Position numbers and translations under genes: made by a program. The notes beneath the pieces were generated by a model. That model saw nothing but the letters and a program-made list of their open reading frames with translations, ran no database searches and was not told the origin of the DNA. From Cyanobacteria bacterium UBA2566 (GTDB lineage: Bacteria; Cyanobacteriota; Cyanobacteriia; Cyanobacteriales; Desertifilaceae): 48,813 bases of DNA. Numbering within the stretch: the stretch's first letter is position 1; each line of letters opens with the position of its first letter. Location: the NCBI GenBank assembly GCA_002340255.1, contig DDLS01000097.1:538-49350 (forward strand), read 5' to 3'. Shown piece by piece: positions 9,020-17,590 of this stretch.

Positions 9020-9061
9020 ATTCCCTATTCCCTATTCCCTATTCCCTATTCCCTATTCCCT
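9020..9061. repeat. Heptamer tandem repeat ATTCCCT, six copies
   Basis: Six perfect ATTCCCT copies end seven bases before the rfbA ATG. The lead-in GGGAGACGCGGTG is nearly the same as the one before the nine-copy array at 7495, so the two spacers share a common repeat element and not just a common heptamer. Confidence 0.92.
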
Positions 9062-9068
9062 ATTAATC

Positions 9069-10142
9069 ATGAAAGCACTTATTTTATCTGGTGGTAAAGG
9101 AACTCGCTTACGTCCCATTACTTATACGGGGGCCAAACAATTGGTTCCAGTTGCCAATAAACCCATTTTATGGTATGGGATTGAAGGGATTGTGGGCGCA
9201 GGCATCACCGATATTGGCATTATTATTAGTCCCGAAACTGGAGAAGAGGTGAAAGCAACTACTGGGAATGGAGAACAGTTTGGCGCAAAAATCACCTATA
9301 TTTTGCAGGAGAAACCCGCCGGTCTGGCCCATGCCGTAAAGGTGGCACAGCCCTTTCTAGGAAACGACCCATTCGTTATGTATTTGGGCGATAACATTAT
9401 TCAAAGCGACTTAACTCCATTTTTGAACCAATTTAAAGAAAATAGCCTAGATGGACTCATTTTATTGCGTACCGTGTCTAATCCCAGTGCTTTTGGTGTG
9501 GCACAAGTGGATACTCAGGGAAGAGTCTTAAAGCTGGTGGAAAAACCGAAAGACCCGCCTTCAAATCTAGCACTAGTGGGGATTTACTTCTTTTCTGAGG
9601 CAATTCATGAGGCGATCGCCAGTATCCAACCGTCGCCACGAGGTGAACTAGAAATTACGGATGCCATTCAAGTCTTAATCGATCGCAAAACACAGGTAGA
9701 AGCGCGTCAGATCGAAGGATGGTGGTTAGATACCGGGAAAAAAGACGATCTTTTGGAAGCCAATCGCATTATTCTCGATACCCGCTTAGAATCAGAGGTT
9801 AAAGGAACTATCGATCCTCAAAGTCAAGTGATTGGTCGTGTGAAAATTGGCAAAGGGACAACAGTAATTAATAGCACTATTCGTGGCCCTGTTGCTATTG
9901 GGGAGAATTGTCATATCGAAAATACATTCATTGGCCCCTATAGTAGTATTGCTAATAGCACAACCTTAACAGAAGTCGATATTGAACACAGCGTGATTTT
10001 AGCAGAAGCAACCTTAGAAAATATCCCACAACGCATTGTGGATAGTGTGGTAGGTAGACGCGCTCGCTTAAACGTTGCTCCTCGTCGTCCAACAGCTCTA
10101 CGGTTTATGATTGGAGATGATTGTCAGATTGAATTAGTTTGA
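9069..10142 (+). CDS. rfbA: Glucose-1-phosphate thymidylyltransferase, long form
   Basis: This 357-residue enzyme makes dTDP-glucose from dTTP and glucose-1-phosphate, the first step of the rhamnose pathway. The nucleotidyltransferase motif LSGGKGTRLRPITYTGAKQL is at the very start; VMYLGDNIIQ and LVEKPKDPPSNLALVGIYFF follow. After about residue 240 the sequence changes to left-handed beta-helix hexapeptides (PQSQVIGRVKIGKGTTVINS), which marks the long variant of about 355 residues, not the classic short RmlA of about 290. The remaining pathway enzyme, rfbB (dTDP-glucose 4,6-dehydratase), is not in the window. Confidence 0.93.
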   Translation: MKALILSGGKGTRLRPITYTGAKQLVPVANKPILWYGIEGIVGAGITDIGIIISPETGEEVKATTGNGEQFGAKITYILQEKPAGLAHAVKVAQPFLGNDPFVMYLGDNIIQSDLTPFLNQFKENSLDGLILLRTVSNPSAFGVAQVDTQGRVLKLVEKPKDPPSNLALVGIYFFSEAIHEAIASIQPSPRGELEITDAIQVLIDRKTQVEARQIEGWWLDTGKKDDLLEANRIILDTRLESEVKGTIDPQSQVIGRVKIGKGTTVINSTIRGPVAIGENCHIENTFIGPYSSIANSTTLTEVDIEHSVILAEATLENIPQRIVDSVVGRRARLNVAPRRPTALRFMIGDDCQIELV

Positions 10143-10214
10143 GAGATCGATAAGGTTGGGCGATCTTTGCTTCTGAGAAAAGGAGTTTCTGGCTCCTGCT
10201 ATTTCCCAGAATGA

Positions 10215-10451
10215 GTTATATATGGTCTATCAACCTTTTATATTCGGGAAATTCCTGAAGATACGGCTTCAGTATCTCTAGTGACAACCATTCTGGCAAT
10301 GGCCCATGGACTGGGTTTGAAATCGATCGCCGAAGGGATCGAAACGGCTGAACAGCAGGTGTTATTAAAACACTTAGGTTGTGACTACAGTCAAAGCTAT
10401 TACTTTAGCAAAGCGTTGAGAGCAGATGGATTTCAGGACTATGTCAGGGGG
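10215..10451 (+). pseudogene. Remnant of an EAL domain (cyclic-di-GMP phosphodiesterase C-terminus)
   Basis: After an in-frame stop at 10212 the frame reads FYIREIPEDTASVSLVTTIL, then AHGLGLKSIAEGIETAEQQ and LGCDYSQSYYFSKAL. This is the last third of an EAL domain, including the AEGIET and Q-x-Y-x-F-S segments. The EAL signature itself and the metal-binding residues of the first two thirds are absent, and no upstream frame supplies them. The region after 10451 is repeat-like. I read this as a decayed gene and not an active phosphodiesterase. Confidence 0.75.
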
Positions 10452-10476
10452 ATAGGAGGGACGCGGAGATCAACAA

Positions 10477-11076
10477 TTACCCATTACCACGCGAAGTGCT
10501 GTGTTTACGCTTGGCTAAAAAGCGAGCAGCTAGCACACCTCCAAGGAGTCCAAACAAGTGACCTTCCCAGGAAATCCCAGGTTGTCCGGGAAGCACTCCC
10601 CAAATGAGACCGCCATAGAAAAAACCTACGACTAGGGAAAGAAAGATTGAGGAAAAATTGCGTTCAAACAAGCCGCGAAAGAGTAAAAACCCCAAATAGC
10701 CAAAAATTAAACTGCTTGCGCCAATATGAAACGCTGGGGACCCAAATAGCCAAACTCCACTACCAGCCACTAACATGGTAATGGCTGTTACCCAAAAGAA
10801 ATCGCTGGTTTCTTGCAACATCACCAACCATCCCAACATTAAAAAGGGAGCTGTATTGGCGATTAAATGGGGAAGATTACCATGCAAGAACGGAGACCAG
10901 AGAATGCCTCGCAAACCGATAATATTGCGCGGCAAAATGCCATATTGATCTAGCCCTCCGCTATAAAAGAGCAGATCTACAATCTCGACTACCCAGAAGA
11001 GGGTGACAAACCCACCCAAAATAAATATCTGGGTTTTGAATTCATTAACGATCGCCTTTCCTTCCTGACTACTCAT
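10477..11076 (-). CDS. Rhomboid-family intramembrane serine protease
   Basis: This 199-residue protein has about six transmembrane segments. The rhomboid landmarks are all present: H65-G-N-L-P-H70-x3-N74, the nucleophile in G-A-S121-S, and the partner histidine in G-H173-L-F-G. The Ser121/His173 dyad is intact, so it should cleave membrane proteins within the bilayer; the substrate is unknown. It starts 49 bases after the PBP2 gene on the same strand, so the pair is probably one transcription unit. The last codons (GGTAATGGGTAA) are a heptamer-like repeat that supplies the stop codon, which suggests the original C-terminus was altered by repeat insertion. Confidence 0.9.
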   Translation of the reverse strand: MSSQEGKAIVNEFKTQIFILGGFVTLFWVVEIVDLLFYSGGLDQYGILPRNIIGLRGILWSPFLHGNLPHLIANTAPFLMLGWLVMLQETSDFFWVTAITMLVAGSGVWLFGSPAFHIGASSLIFGYLGFLLFRGLFERNFSSIFLSLVVGFFYGGLIWGVLPGQPGISWEGHLFGLLGGVLAARFLAKRKHSTSRGNG

Positions 11077-11125
11077 CTTTCGTGACTCAAAGGATATCTT
11101 CTCTAGGTTAACAATTTCTCCTGCT

Positions 11126-12883
11126 CTACTGGCGGAAATAAGCCTGAAAAATTGCTTGAGCTACGGGTAGAGCGGTTTTGCCACCATAACCGCCATTTTC
11201 CACCACTACGGCGATCGCCACTTGGGGATCGCTGACGGGACCATATCCCACATATACCGCATGGGACTGTTGTCCCAACACCTCTGAAGTCCCTGTTTTT
11301 CCAGCCGTCAAAGGAATCGAACCATCATTCATCCCTCGTCCCGTTCCCTTTTGCACCACAGCCACTAAACCCTCTCGAATGGCTGCTATGGTGTCTGGAG
11401 ATAATCCTGTCGGTTCCGGTTGCATCGTTTGGATATTCGTTTGCGAAGCCAATAAATGGGGTTTAACCCGCATTCCCCCATTGGCAATACTACCGATCAT
11501 TACGGCTAACTCTAAGGGAGAAGCTAAAACCAAACCCTGACCAATGGACATACTCACCGTATCTCCAGGATACCAAGGCTCACCATAGAGGTCTTGCTTT
11601 TGTTCGGGAGTCGGCACAGAACCATTCCGTCCTCCTTCTAACCCCAAGAGACTTAAGTCGGTGGTTTTGCCAATACCCATCTTTTCGGCCCATTCGGCGA
11701 TCGCCTTGACTCCGGCTTCCATACCCACCTTATAGAAAAAGGTATTACTGCTGTAAGCCAGGGCATCCCGAAACCCGATCGCCCCATAACCCCCACTATG
11801 CTCATGGAATTGAATGCCGCCCACTGTAATATAAGCAGAAGTCATTAACATCGAATAGGGACTAAACTTCCCCGACTCCATCCCTGCTGCTGCGGTCACA
11901 ATTTTAAATGTACTTCCTGGAGGATAACCCTGTAGAGCGCGATTCAAAAAGGGTTGATCCTCTCCTTGTAACTCTTCCCACTCCTCGGGAGTCACCCGAC
12001 GGGTAAAAATTTGTGGGTCAAACGTCGGGCCACTAGCCATGGCCAATACTCCGCCTGTTTTAACATCTAATGCTACCACTGCGCCCCGACGGTTTCTTAA
12101 AGCCTGTTCAGCGGCTTTTTGCAACTCTAGATCTAAGGTTAACTGTACTGAATCCCCAGACCGAGATTCATATAAGCCCAATTCTCGCAACTCTTCTCCC
12201 TTAGCATTCACCTCCACCAACCGGCCACCCCATTGACCTTTGAGTTGCTCATTGGCTAACCGTTCTACTCCCATTTGGCCCACAATCATCCCCATCGGAT
12301 AATCTGGGTTAGCGTCGAGTTCTTCATGGGTGGCTTCTCCTACATAACCGATCGCATGGCTGGCTAAAGTTCCATGGGGATAGAGACGATTCGATTCTGA
12401 GCGAATTTCTACCCCAATCAGATTGAACTCGGAAAGAGCGGTAAATTCTTCTAAGCTCAAATTGCGGTAAATACGAATTGGTAGGCGAGATTGATAACGA
12501 TCGGCGGCGAGTTGATCGATAATTTCTTTGGGGGAAATATTAAGAACGGTTGCTAACTGTTGCGCTTGAATTTCCCATTCTTCTGGCGATCGCTCTTTGG
12601 GCCAAAGATAAACCGACCGAGAGAGACGATTGGAGACTAGAATTTTTCCCTGGCGATCGAAAATATTTCCCCGGTCTGAGGGGACAGGCATTTGGCGAAT
12701 GCGATTACTATCTGCTCGTTCTCGATTTTCTTTCCCCCGAATAATTTGCAGTTCGGCTAATTTCCAAGTATACGCTGTGAACATACTAGTAAAAATCAGA
12801 ACGATTACTAGGGTTTGAGGAAGCCGTTTACGAGAAATTTTGGCCGGTGTGCTTTCAGCAAACCAGGAAGAAATAGAAGTCAT
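11126..12883 (-). CDS. mrdA: Penicillin-binding protein 2 (class B peptidoglycan transpeptidase)
   Basis: This 585-residue protein cross-links peptidoglycan, probably during cell elongation. An N-terminal membrane anchor at about 22-42 is followed by the dimerisation domain (SDRGNIFDRQGKILVSNRLS). The transpeptidase motifs are in order: S324-T-F-K, S378-S-N and K529-T-G, with the active serine at 324. The length is typical for PBP2; FtsI is also possible, but the short C-terminus and the DRGNIFDR block favour PBP2. It is followed by the rhomboid gene on the same strand. The divergent 219-base spacer upstream separates it from the hemerythrin gene. Confidence 0.88.
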   Translation of the reverse strand: MTSISSWFAESTPAKISRKRLPQTLVIVLIFTSMFTAYTWKLAELQIIRGKENRERADSNRIRQMPVPSDRGNIFDRQGKILVSNRLSRSVYLWPKERSPEEWEIQAQQLATVLNISPKEIIDQLAADRYQSRLPIRIYRNLSLEEFTALSEFNLIGVEIRSESNRLYPHGTLASHAIGYVGEATHEELDANPDYPMGMIVGQMGVERLANEQLKGQWGGRLVEVNAKGEELRELGLYESRSGDSVQLTLDLELQKAAEQALRNRRGAVVALDVKTGGVLAMASGPTFDPQIFTRRVTPEEWEELQGEDQPFLNRALQGYPPGSTFKIVTAAAGMESGKFSPYSMLMTSAYITVGGIQFHEHSGGYGAIGFRDALAYSSNTFFYKVGMEAGVKAIAEWAEKMGIGKTTDLSLLGLEGGRNGSVPTPEQKQDLYGEPWYPGDTVSMSIGQGLVLASPLELAVMIGSIANGGMRVKPHLLASQTNIQTMQPEPTGLSPDTIAAIREGLVAVVQKGTGRGMNDGSIPLTAGKTGTSEVLGQQSHAVYVGYGPVSDPQVAIAVVVENGGYGGKTALPVAQAIFQAYFRQ

Positions 12884-13051
12884 AGAAATTCTGTTTTGTT
12901 GTTTCTTCGGGTTATTTATTTTTTCTACTGCACCCTAGACTAATCCGGAGTAATTACGGTATTAGTTCAAAACAAATGTTGTTTCCTATACCCTATGTCA
13001 GGACTTTGGAGAAATCTTTATTATCTGATCAACTTTCAGTCCTGTGAGTCA

Positions 13052-13100
13052 TGTTAGAATCGGTTTCAATTCTTTTCCTATTTAAGCCTAAAGAGGTGGA
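13052..13100 (+). promoter_or_regulatory. Putative promoter and ribosome-binding site of the hemerythrin gene
   Basis: In the divergent PBP2-hemerythrin spacer, TGTTAGAAT (13053-13061) resembles an extended -10 element, and AGAGGTGG at 13091-13098 is a good Shine-Dalgarno sequence just before the ATG at 13103. No clear -35 element is visible. This is pattern reading only. Confidence 0.35.
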
Positions 13101-13102
13101 TT

Positions 13103-13519
13103 ATGCCACGAACTTGGACAGATTCTCTCGAAATTGGAATTCCCTTATTAGATATTCAACATCAACAGTTGCTAGATGAAATGGATCGATTGCTAGAAGG
13201 CTTGAAGACGAAAAAATCGAACCGAGAAATTAAAAGTATTTTGAAAATGCTCGATGGCTATGTGGCCGTTCATTTTCGGTATGAAGAAGGTTGTATGGAT
13301 AATTATCAGTGTCCTGTAGCTTGTGACAATAAAAATGCCCATCAGAGTTTTGTGCAGATGTTGACCCAGATTAAGAGTGATATTGAAATGAATCGGAATT
13401 TCAATCTCGTTGCAGATCAAGTGCAACGCAATTTACTCGATTGGTTTGTGAATCATATTCGCCGCATTGATAAACAATTGGAACCTTTGGTGCAGGCAAA
13501 TAAGCCTATGGCTAGTTAA
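13103..13519 (+). CDS. Bacteriohemerythrin-like protein, one iron ligand replaced
   Basis: This 138-residue single-domain protein has the hemerythrin pattern W5...D-x-x-H20, H57-x3-E61, H80-x2-F and W114-x3-H118-x4-D123. Hemerythrins hold a di-iron site that binds oxygen. In the usual H-x3-H pair the first histidine position is Asn76 here, while His80 is present. A one-base change (CAT to AAT) would explain it, or it belongs to a subclass with this motif. An altered iron site is therefore possible. A strong ribosome-binding site precedes the ATG. The gene ends 8 bases inside the convergent aminopeptidase gene. Its role could be oxygen storage, sensing or iron handling; the sequence does not decide. 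Confidence 0.88.
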   Translation: MPRTWTDSLEIGIPLLDIQHQQLLDEMDRLLEGLKTKKSNREIKSILKMLDGYVAVHFRYEEGCMDNYQCPVACDNKNAHQSFVQMLTQIKSDIEMNRNFNLVADQVQRNLLDWFVNHIRRIDKQLEPLVQANKPMAS

Positions 13520-14855
13520 TCATCACTTGTTCAATCTGGTCTGGAGTCGTTGGTAATTGTGCTGTTAATACTTCTGCCCCTTGGTCTGTAACTAATACAT
13601 CATCTTCAATACGAATCCCGCGTACATCCTTAAATTGGGCAAGCTTTTCCCATCTAACAAGTTTATCATATTGATGGCGGAATTGGGGATTATCTAAAAT
13701 TGCTGGAACTTGATAAAATCCGGGTTCAATGGTAACGATCATTCCTCGTTGGAGAGGACGATTTAATCGCAAAAACTGCAAGCCAAAGCGATCGCTCCTT
13801 TTGCGTCCTTGAGTATAACCCGCTAAATCACCCAAATCTTCCATATCATGGACATCTAAACCCAATAAATGACCAATTCCATGGGGAAAAAAGAGGGCAT
13901 GGGCATCCTGTTCGACTAAGGTTTCTGGATTGCCAATTAAAATGCCTAAATCCACTAATCCTTCTGCCATGGCCAAGGCTCCCTCTAAGTGGATTTCCTC
14001 GTATTCTTGACCGGGTTTGACTTGAGCAATACAGCGATCGTGGGCAGCTAAAACAACCTCATAAATTGCCCGTTGAGTGGGAGAAAATTGCCCATTCACC
14101 GGCCAAGTGCGGGTAATATCCGATGCCCATCCCCCCAGAGTTTCGGCTCCTGCGTCTACGAGCAATAAATCTCCAGGGGTTAAGGGATGAGGAGAGCGAT
14201 CGTGATGTAGAATTTCCCCATGAACCGTGACAATACTTGAATAGGCTGGAGTCATTTCATGGGCAATAAATACGCTTTCAATGAGCGATCGCACCTGAGC
14301 CTCCGTACTAGCCTTTGTTGTCCCCTTCATCCCGGCTAAGTGCGCTTCGACACTCACCGCGACGGCTTGCCGAATTTCTGATAAAGCCGGTTCGTCATGG
14401 CACAGACGCAACTCAACCACTGCCTTAGCTAACTCTAAATCTTGACCCTCCAGAGGAGATACAGAACGACCCAAACATTGGGCTTGTTGCTGGCGAGTTG
14501 CCCAATCTTGCACCGGTAGCGTTGCGGCATCTTCGGCTCTCTCAGCTAAAGCAGCTAACGGATAATGGGCATCAGCACCCATTTGTTCTGCCCATTGAGC
14601 CGCAGTCGGTTCCGGGCCGTGCCATAATACCGAACCTGGGGCAGGATCGTCCACAAATAATTCTAGCTTGCCTCGATCTAAACGAATCGCTGCGCGGGGA
14701 ATGGAGAGACCAGCAAAATAGAGGAAATGACTATTGGCGCGAAAGGGATAAACATTCGCTGGAAAATTGCGGGGACTCGATTGACCCGACCAGAGGACAA
14801 CCGGAAAATCAATGTGTTGAGAGAGGTTAGAGCGGCGCGATAATGCCAAAATCAT
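13512..14855 (-). CDS. pepP: Xaa-Pro aminopeptidase, M24B family
   Basis: This 447-residue metallopeptidase removes N-terminal residues before proline. The N-terminal domain (RSNLSQHIDFPVVLWSGQSS) is followed by the pita-bread catalytic domain with its five metal ligands visible: two Asp in LLVDAGAETLGGWASDITRT, His in PHGIGHLLGLDVHD, Glu in TIEPGFY and Glu in GIRIEDDVLVT. I start at ATG 14855 (MILALSRRSNLSQHIDF), which matches the family. The frame is open for 84 codons further upstream, but that stretch is repeat-derived. The stop overlaps the end of the convergent hemerythrin gene. Confidence 0.92.
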   Translation of the reverse strand: MILALSRRSNLSQHIDFPVVLWSGQSSPRNFPANVYPFRANSHFLYFAGLSIPRAAIRLDRGKLELFVDDPAPGSVLWHGPEPTAAQWAEQMGADAHYPLAALAERAEDAATLPVQDWATRQQQAQCLGRSVSPLEGQDLELAKAVVELRLCHDEPALSEIRQAVAVSVEAHLAGMKGTTKASTEAQVRSLIESVFIAHEMTPAYSSIVTVHGEILHHDRSPHPLTPGDLLLVDAGAETLGGWASDITRTWPVNGQFSPTQRAIYEVVLAAHDRCIAQVKPGQEYEEIHLEGALAMAEGLVDLGILIGNPETLVEQDAHALFFPHGIGHLLGLDVHDMEDLGDLAGYTQGRKRSDRFGLQFLRLNRPLQRGMIVTIEPGFYQVPAILDNPQFRHQYDKLVRWEKLAQFKDVRGIRIEDDVLVTDQGAEVLTAQLPTTPDQIEQVMIN

Positions 14856-14947
14856 ATCTCGAAAGTAGACAAGGGACAACGGACAATAGACAATGGGCAA
14901 TGGAAAATAAAAGCCAACTATAACATTTTCCCATTGATCAAAGGGTT

Positions 14948-15003
14948 GCCCCTCATCCCCCTGTCCCTTTCTCCCGCAGAAGAGGGATTTAGGGAGAGGG
15001 CAA
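14948..15003. repeat. Dispersed GC-rich inverted-repeat element
   Basis: In the 189-base divergent spacer between pepP and the dihydroorotase-like gene, CCCTTTCTCCC and GGGAGAGGG form imperfect arms around GCAGAAGAGGGATTTA. The sequence has the look of a widely dispersed intergenic repeat. It sits where both promoters must lie, so it may influence either gene; that is only inference. Confidence 0.5.
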
Positions 15004-15044
15004 GATCGGGTTACTCCCTTATCCTCCCATAGCCTAAACCTCTC

Positions 15045-16445
15045 ATGAGTACGCTGCTTAAACAAGTGCGGGCGATCGATCCCATCGCCCAAACCGACCA
15101 GATTCAAGATGTATGGTTAGATGATGGCAAACTTAAAGCCATAGGTGAGTCTATCGATCTCTATCCCCCAGAAACTGAAGTGCATGATGGCCAAGGACTG
15201 ATCGTCGCACCGGGATTGGTCGATCTATATAGTCAAAGTGGGGAACCGGGGTTTGAAGAGCGGGAAACCTTGGAGTCTTTAGTTTGTGCAGCTAGAGCCG
15301 GGGGATTTATTCGAGTGGGTGTATTGCCAACGACTGACCCACCCATCGATAACCCAGCAACGGTATCTCTGCTGAAAGGGAAAGCGCCTCAGTCTCTGGG
15401 GGTGCAACTCTCCTTTTGGGGGGCGCTTACCCAAGGAGTGAAAGGGCAACAGATGAATGAGTTGGCGGAGTTAGCCAGTGTGGGTGTGGTGGGGTTTAGT
15501 GATGGCCTAGCGATCGCCAATTTACTCCTCTTACGACGATTATTAGAATATGCCGGGCCCTTAGGAAAACCGGTAGCCATCTGGCCATTGGCAGTAGATT
15601 TAGCCACCAATGGGGTAATGCGCGAAGGCCTGATGTCTACCCAGTTAGGCTTACCCGGAATTCCCGCCGCCGCCGAAACCGCAGCATTGGCGGCACTTCT
15701 AGAATTGGTCGCCCAAACCCAAACCCACGTCCATGTAATGCGAGTGTCTACTGCACGGTCTGTACAGTTGATTCAAGAAGCAAAGGAGGGAGGACTTCCG
15801 GTCACTGCAAGTACCAGTTGGATGCATTTATTATTGGATACGGAGGCCATTTCTTCCCATCACCACGGCGATCGCCGTTCATCTGGCCAGGGAATGGAGT
15901 CGATGTATAATTTTGCTCCCTACGATCCCAGTTTCCGCTTAACGGCTCCTTTGGGCAATCCTGAAGATCGAGAAGCCTTGATTGGGGGGGTGAGCCAAGG
16001 TGCGATCGATGCGATCGCCATTGACCATACGCCCTATACTTATGAAGAAAAAACAGTCGGCTTTGAAACGGCTCCGGCAGGGGCGATCGGCTTAGAATTA
16101 GCTCTACCCCTACTCTGGCAAGGATTAGTAGAAACGGGAGAACTCTCAGCTGTCCAATTATGGCGCAGCTTAAGTACCCATCCAGCTTTATGCTTACATC
16201 AAACGCCACCAAGTTTCGAGGTGGGGCAACCCGCAGAGTTGATTGTATTCGACCCTCAAGTATCTTGGACTCCAGATAACACGACTCTGACATCCCTCGC
16301 AGGGAATACACCTTGGTTGCATCATACTTTACAGGGTCGGGTGATTCACCGATTTGATATGAATCCCTCTTCTGTAACTCTTGGAAAGTCAAATAAGTTT
16401 CCCTCATTACAGCCGGCGATCGCCAATCAAACCCTAGGCCGTTAA
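15045..16445 (+). CDS. Dihydroorotase-like protein lacking the HxH metal motif
   Basis: This 466-residue amidohydrolase-fold protein is a relative of class I dihydroorotase. The segment that normally reads D-L-H-x-H-x-R-E-P-G is D60-L-Y62-S-Q64-S-G66-E-P-G, so both metal-binding histidines and the substrate-binding arginine are missing. Other family segments persist: GVLPTTDPPIDNP, VHVMRVSTARSV, and IDAIAIDHTPYTYEEK with the conserved Asp. The length is slightly above that of active PyrC (about 430). It is probably catalytically inactive, like the non-catalytic PyrC-type partners of aspartate transcarbamoylase in some bacteria; a true pyrC should exist elsewhere. It is transcribed divergently from pepP. 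Confidence 0.85.
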   Translation: MSTLLKQVRAIDPIAQTDQIQDVWLDDGKLKAIGESIDLYPPETEVHDGQGLIVAPGLVDLYSQSGEPGFEERETLESLVCAARAGGFIRVGVLPTTDPPIDNPATVSLLKGKAPQSLGVQLSFWGALTQGVKGQQMNELAELASVGVVGFSDGLAIANLLLLRRLLEYAGPLGKPVAIWPLAVDLATNGVMREGLMSTQLGLPGIPAAAETAALAALLELVAQTQTHVHVMRVSTARSVQLIQEAKEGGLPVTASTSWMHLLLDTEAISSHHHGDRRSSGQGMESMYNFAPYDPSFRLTAPLGNPEDREALIGGVSQGAIDAIAIDHTPYTYEEKTVGFETAPAGAIGLELALPLLWQGLVETGELSAVQLWRSLSTHPALCLHQTPPSFEVGQPAELIVFDPQVSWTPDNTTLTSLAGNTPWLHHTLQGRVIHRFDMNPSSVTLGKSNKFPSLQPAIANQTLGR

Positions 16446-16560
16446 CCTTAAAATTGAGATCAAACCGTTCACTGAGCGAACCCGTTACACTTTTGGAAAC
16501 AATACTGCCAAATCCCAGTCCTACAGGCTAGGCTGATACTTAAGCTTTAAATTAGGGATT

Positions 16561-17508
16561 ATGGGAAAAGAACTGGCAATCTGTACCTCTGGACTGACCA
16601 AGCAATTTGATCGTCATATTGCAGTCAACGACTTAGATTTAGAAGTCGGACGTGGTGAAGTCTATGGTTTGATTGGCCCCAACGGTGCAGGGAAAACGAC
16701 CTTAATTCGTATGTTGGCAGCGGCTGAAGAGCCAACAACAGGTGAGATTTATATTAATGGCGATCGCCTCCTCAGAGACCATTCTAACCCCAGCCTAAAA
16801 CGGCGTATTGGTTATCTACCGGACGATTTCCCGGTTTATGACGATCTAACAGTTTGGGATTATTTAGACTATTTTGCCCGCTTATATCAACTCAAAGACC
16901 CGCGCCGTCGGCAACGCCTCTATGATGTGCTAGAACTGGTACAACTGGGCAATAAACGTAATAGTCAGATTTCCACCCTCTCGCGGGGGATGAAACAGCG
17001 ACTTTCCCTAGCCCGAACCATTATCCATGAACCTATTGTTTTATTGCTTGATGAACCGGTTTCGGGATTAGACCCCATTGCGCGGATGCAGTTTCGGGAA
17101 ATTATTAAAGTTCTCCAAGAAGCGGGAATGACAGTTTTAATTTCTTCCCATGTCCTCAGTGACTTGGCAGAACTCTGCACGTCTGTGGGAATCATGGAAT
17201 TGGGCTATTTAGTGGAAAGTACAACCCTAAAGGATTTGTATCAACGGCTAAGTCGTCAACAAATCTCGATCGCAACCCTAGGATCTCAAGATGCACTGAT
17301 TACAGAACTTAAACAATTTTCCCAAGTGGATGGATGGGAAACTCTCTCATCCGGTCATTTGCGGGTCAACTTTAACGGAACCCCAGAAGAGAGCGCCGAG
17401 TTATTGCGATCGCTCGTGAGCGCGAATTTACCGGTAACTGAGTTTTACGCCACTCAGGAAGACTTAGAAACCATCTTCCTGAAACTGGGTCATAAACAAG
17501 CATCTTAA
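16561..17508 (+). CDS. ABC-2-type exporter, ATP-binding subunit
   Basis: This 315-residue ATPase has Walker A GPNGAGKTT (39-47), the signature LSRGMKQRLS and Walker B IVLLLDEP, followed by the H-loop region LISSHVLSDL. The C-terminal 90 residues after the ATPase core are typical of CcmA/NatA-type subunits of ABC-2 exporters. It is followed 82 bases later by a permease gene on the same strand, with which it should form the transporter. The substrate cannot be told from the sequence. Confidence 0.93.
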   Translation: MGKELAICTSGLTKQFDRHIAVNDLDLEVGRGEVYGLIGPNGAGKTTLIRMLAAAEEPTTGEIYINGDRLLRDHSNPSLKRRIGYLPDDFPVYDDLTVWDYLDYFARLYQLKDPRRRQRLYDVLELVQLGNKRNSQISTLSRGMKQRLSLARTIIHEPIVLLLDEPVSGLDPIARMQFREIIKVLQEAGMTVLISSHVLSDLAELCTSVGIMELGYLVESTTLKDLYQRLSRQQISIATLGSQDALITELKQFSQVDGWETLSSGHLRVNFNGTPEESAELLRSLVSANLPVTEFYATQEDLETIFLKLGHKQAS

Positions 17509-17590
17509 TCTAAGGACGAACATCTGTAATTGGATATGCAGATATCTATTATGTTCACAGATCTAACCTTGTGCCCCCTATAAAGGATAT

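Noticed and set aside
7495..9061. The heptamer arrays as a CRISPR array
   Set aside because: The units are seven bases without spacers, so they are simple tandem repeats.
15802..16407. A 201-codon open frame antisense to the dihydroorotase-like gene
   Set aside because: It lies entirely inside a gene with clear family similarity on the other strand and has no recognisable domain.
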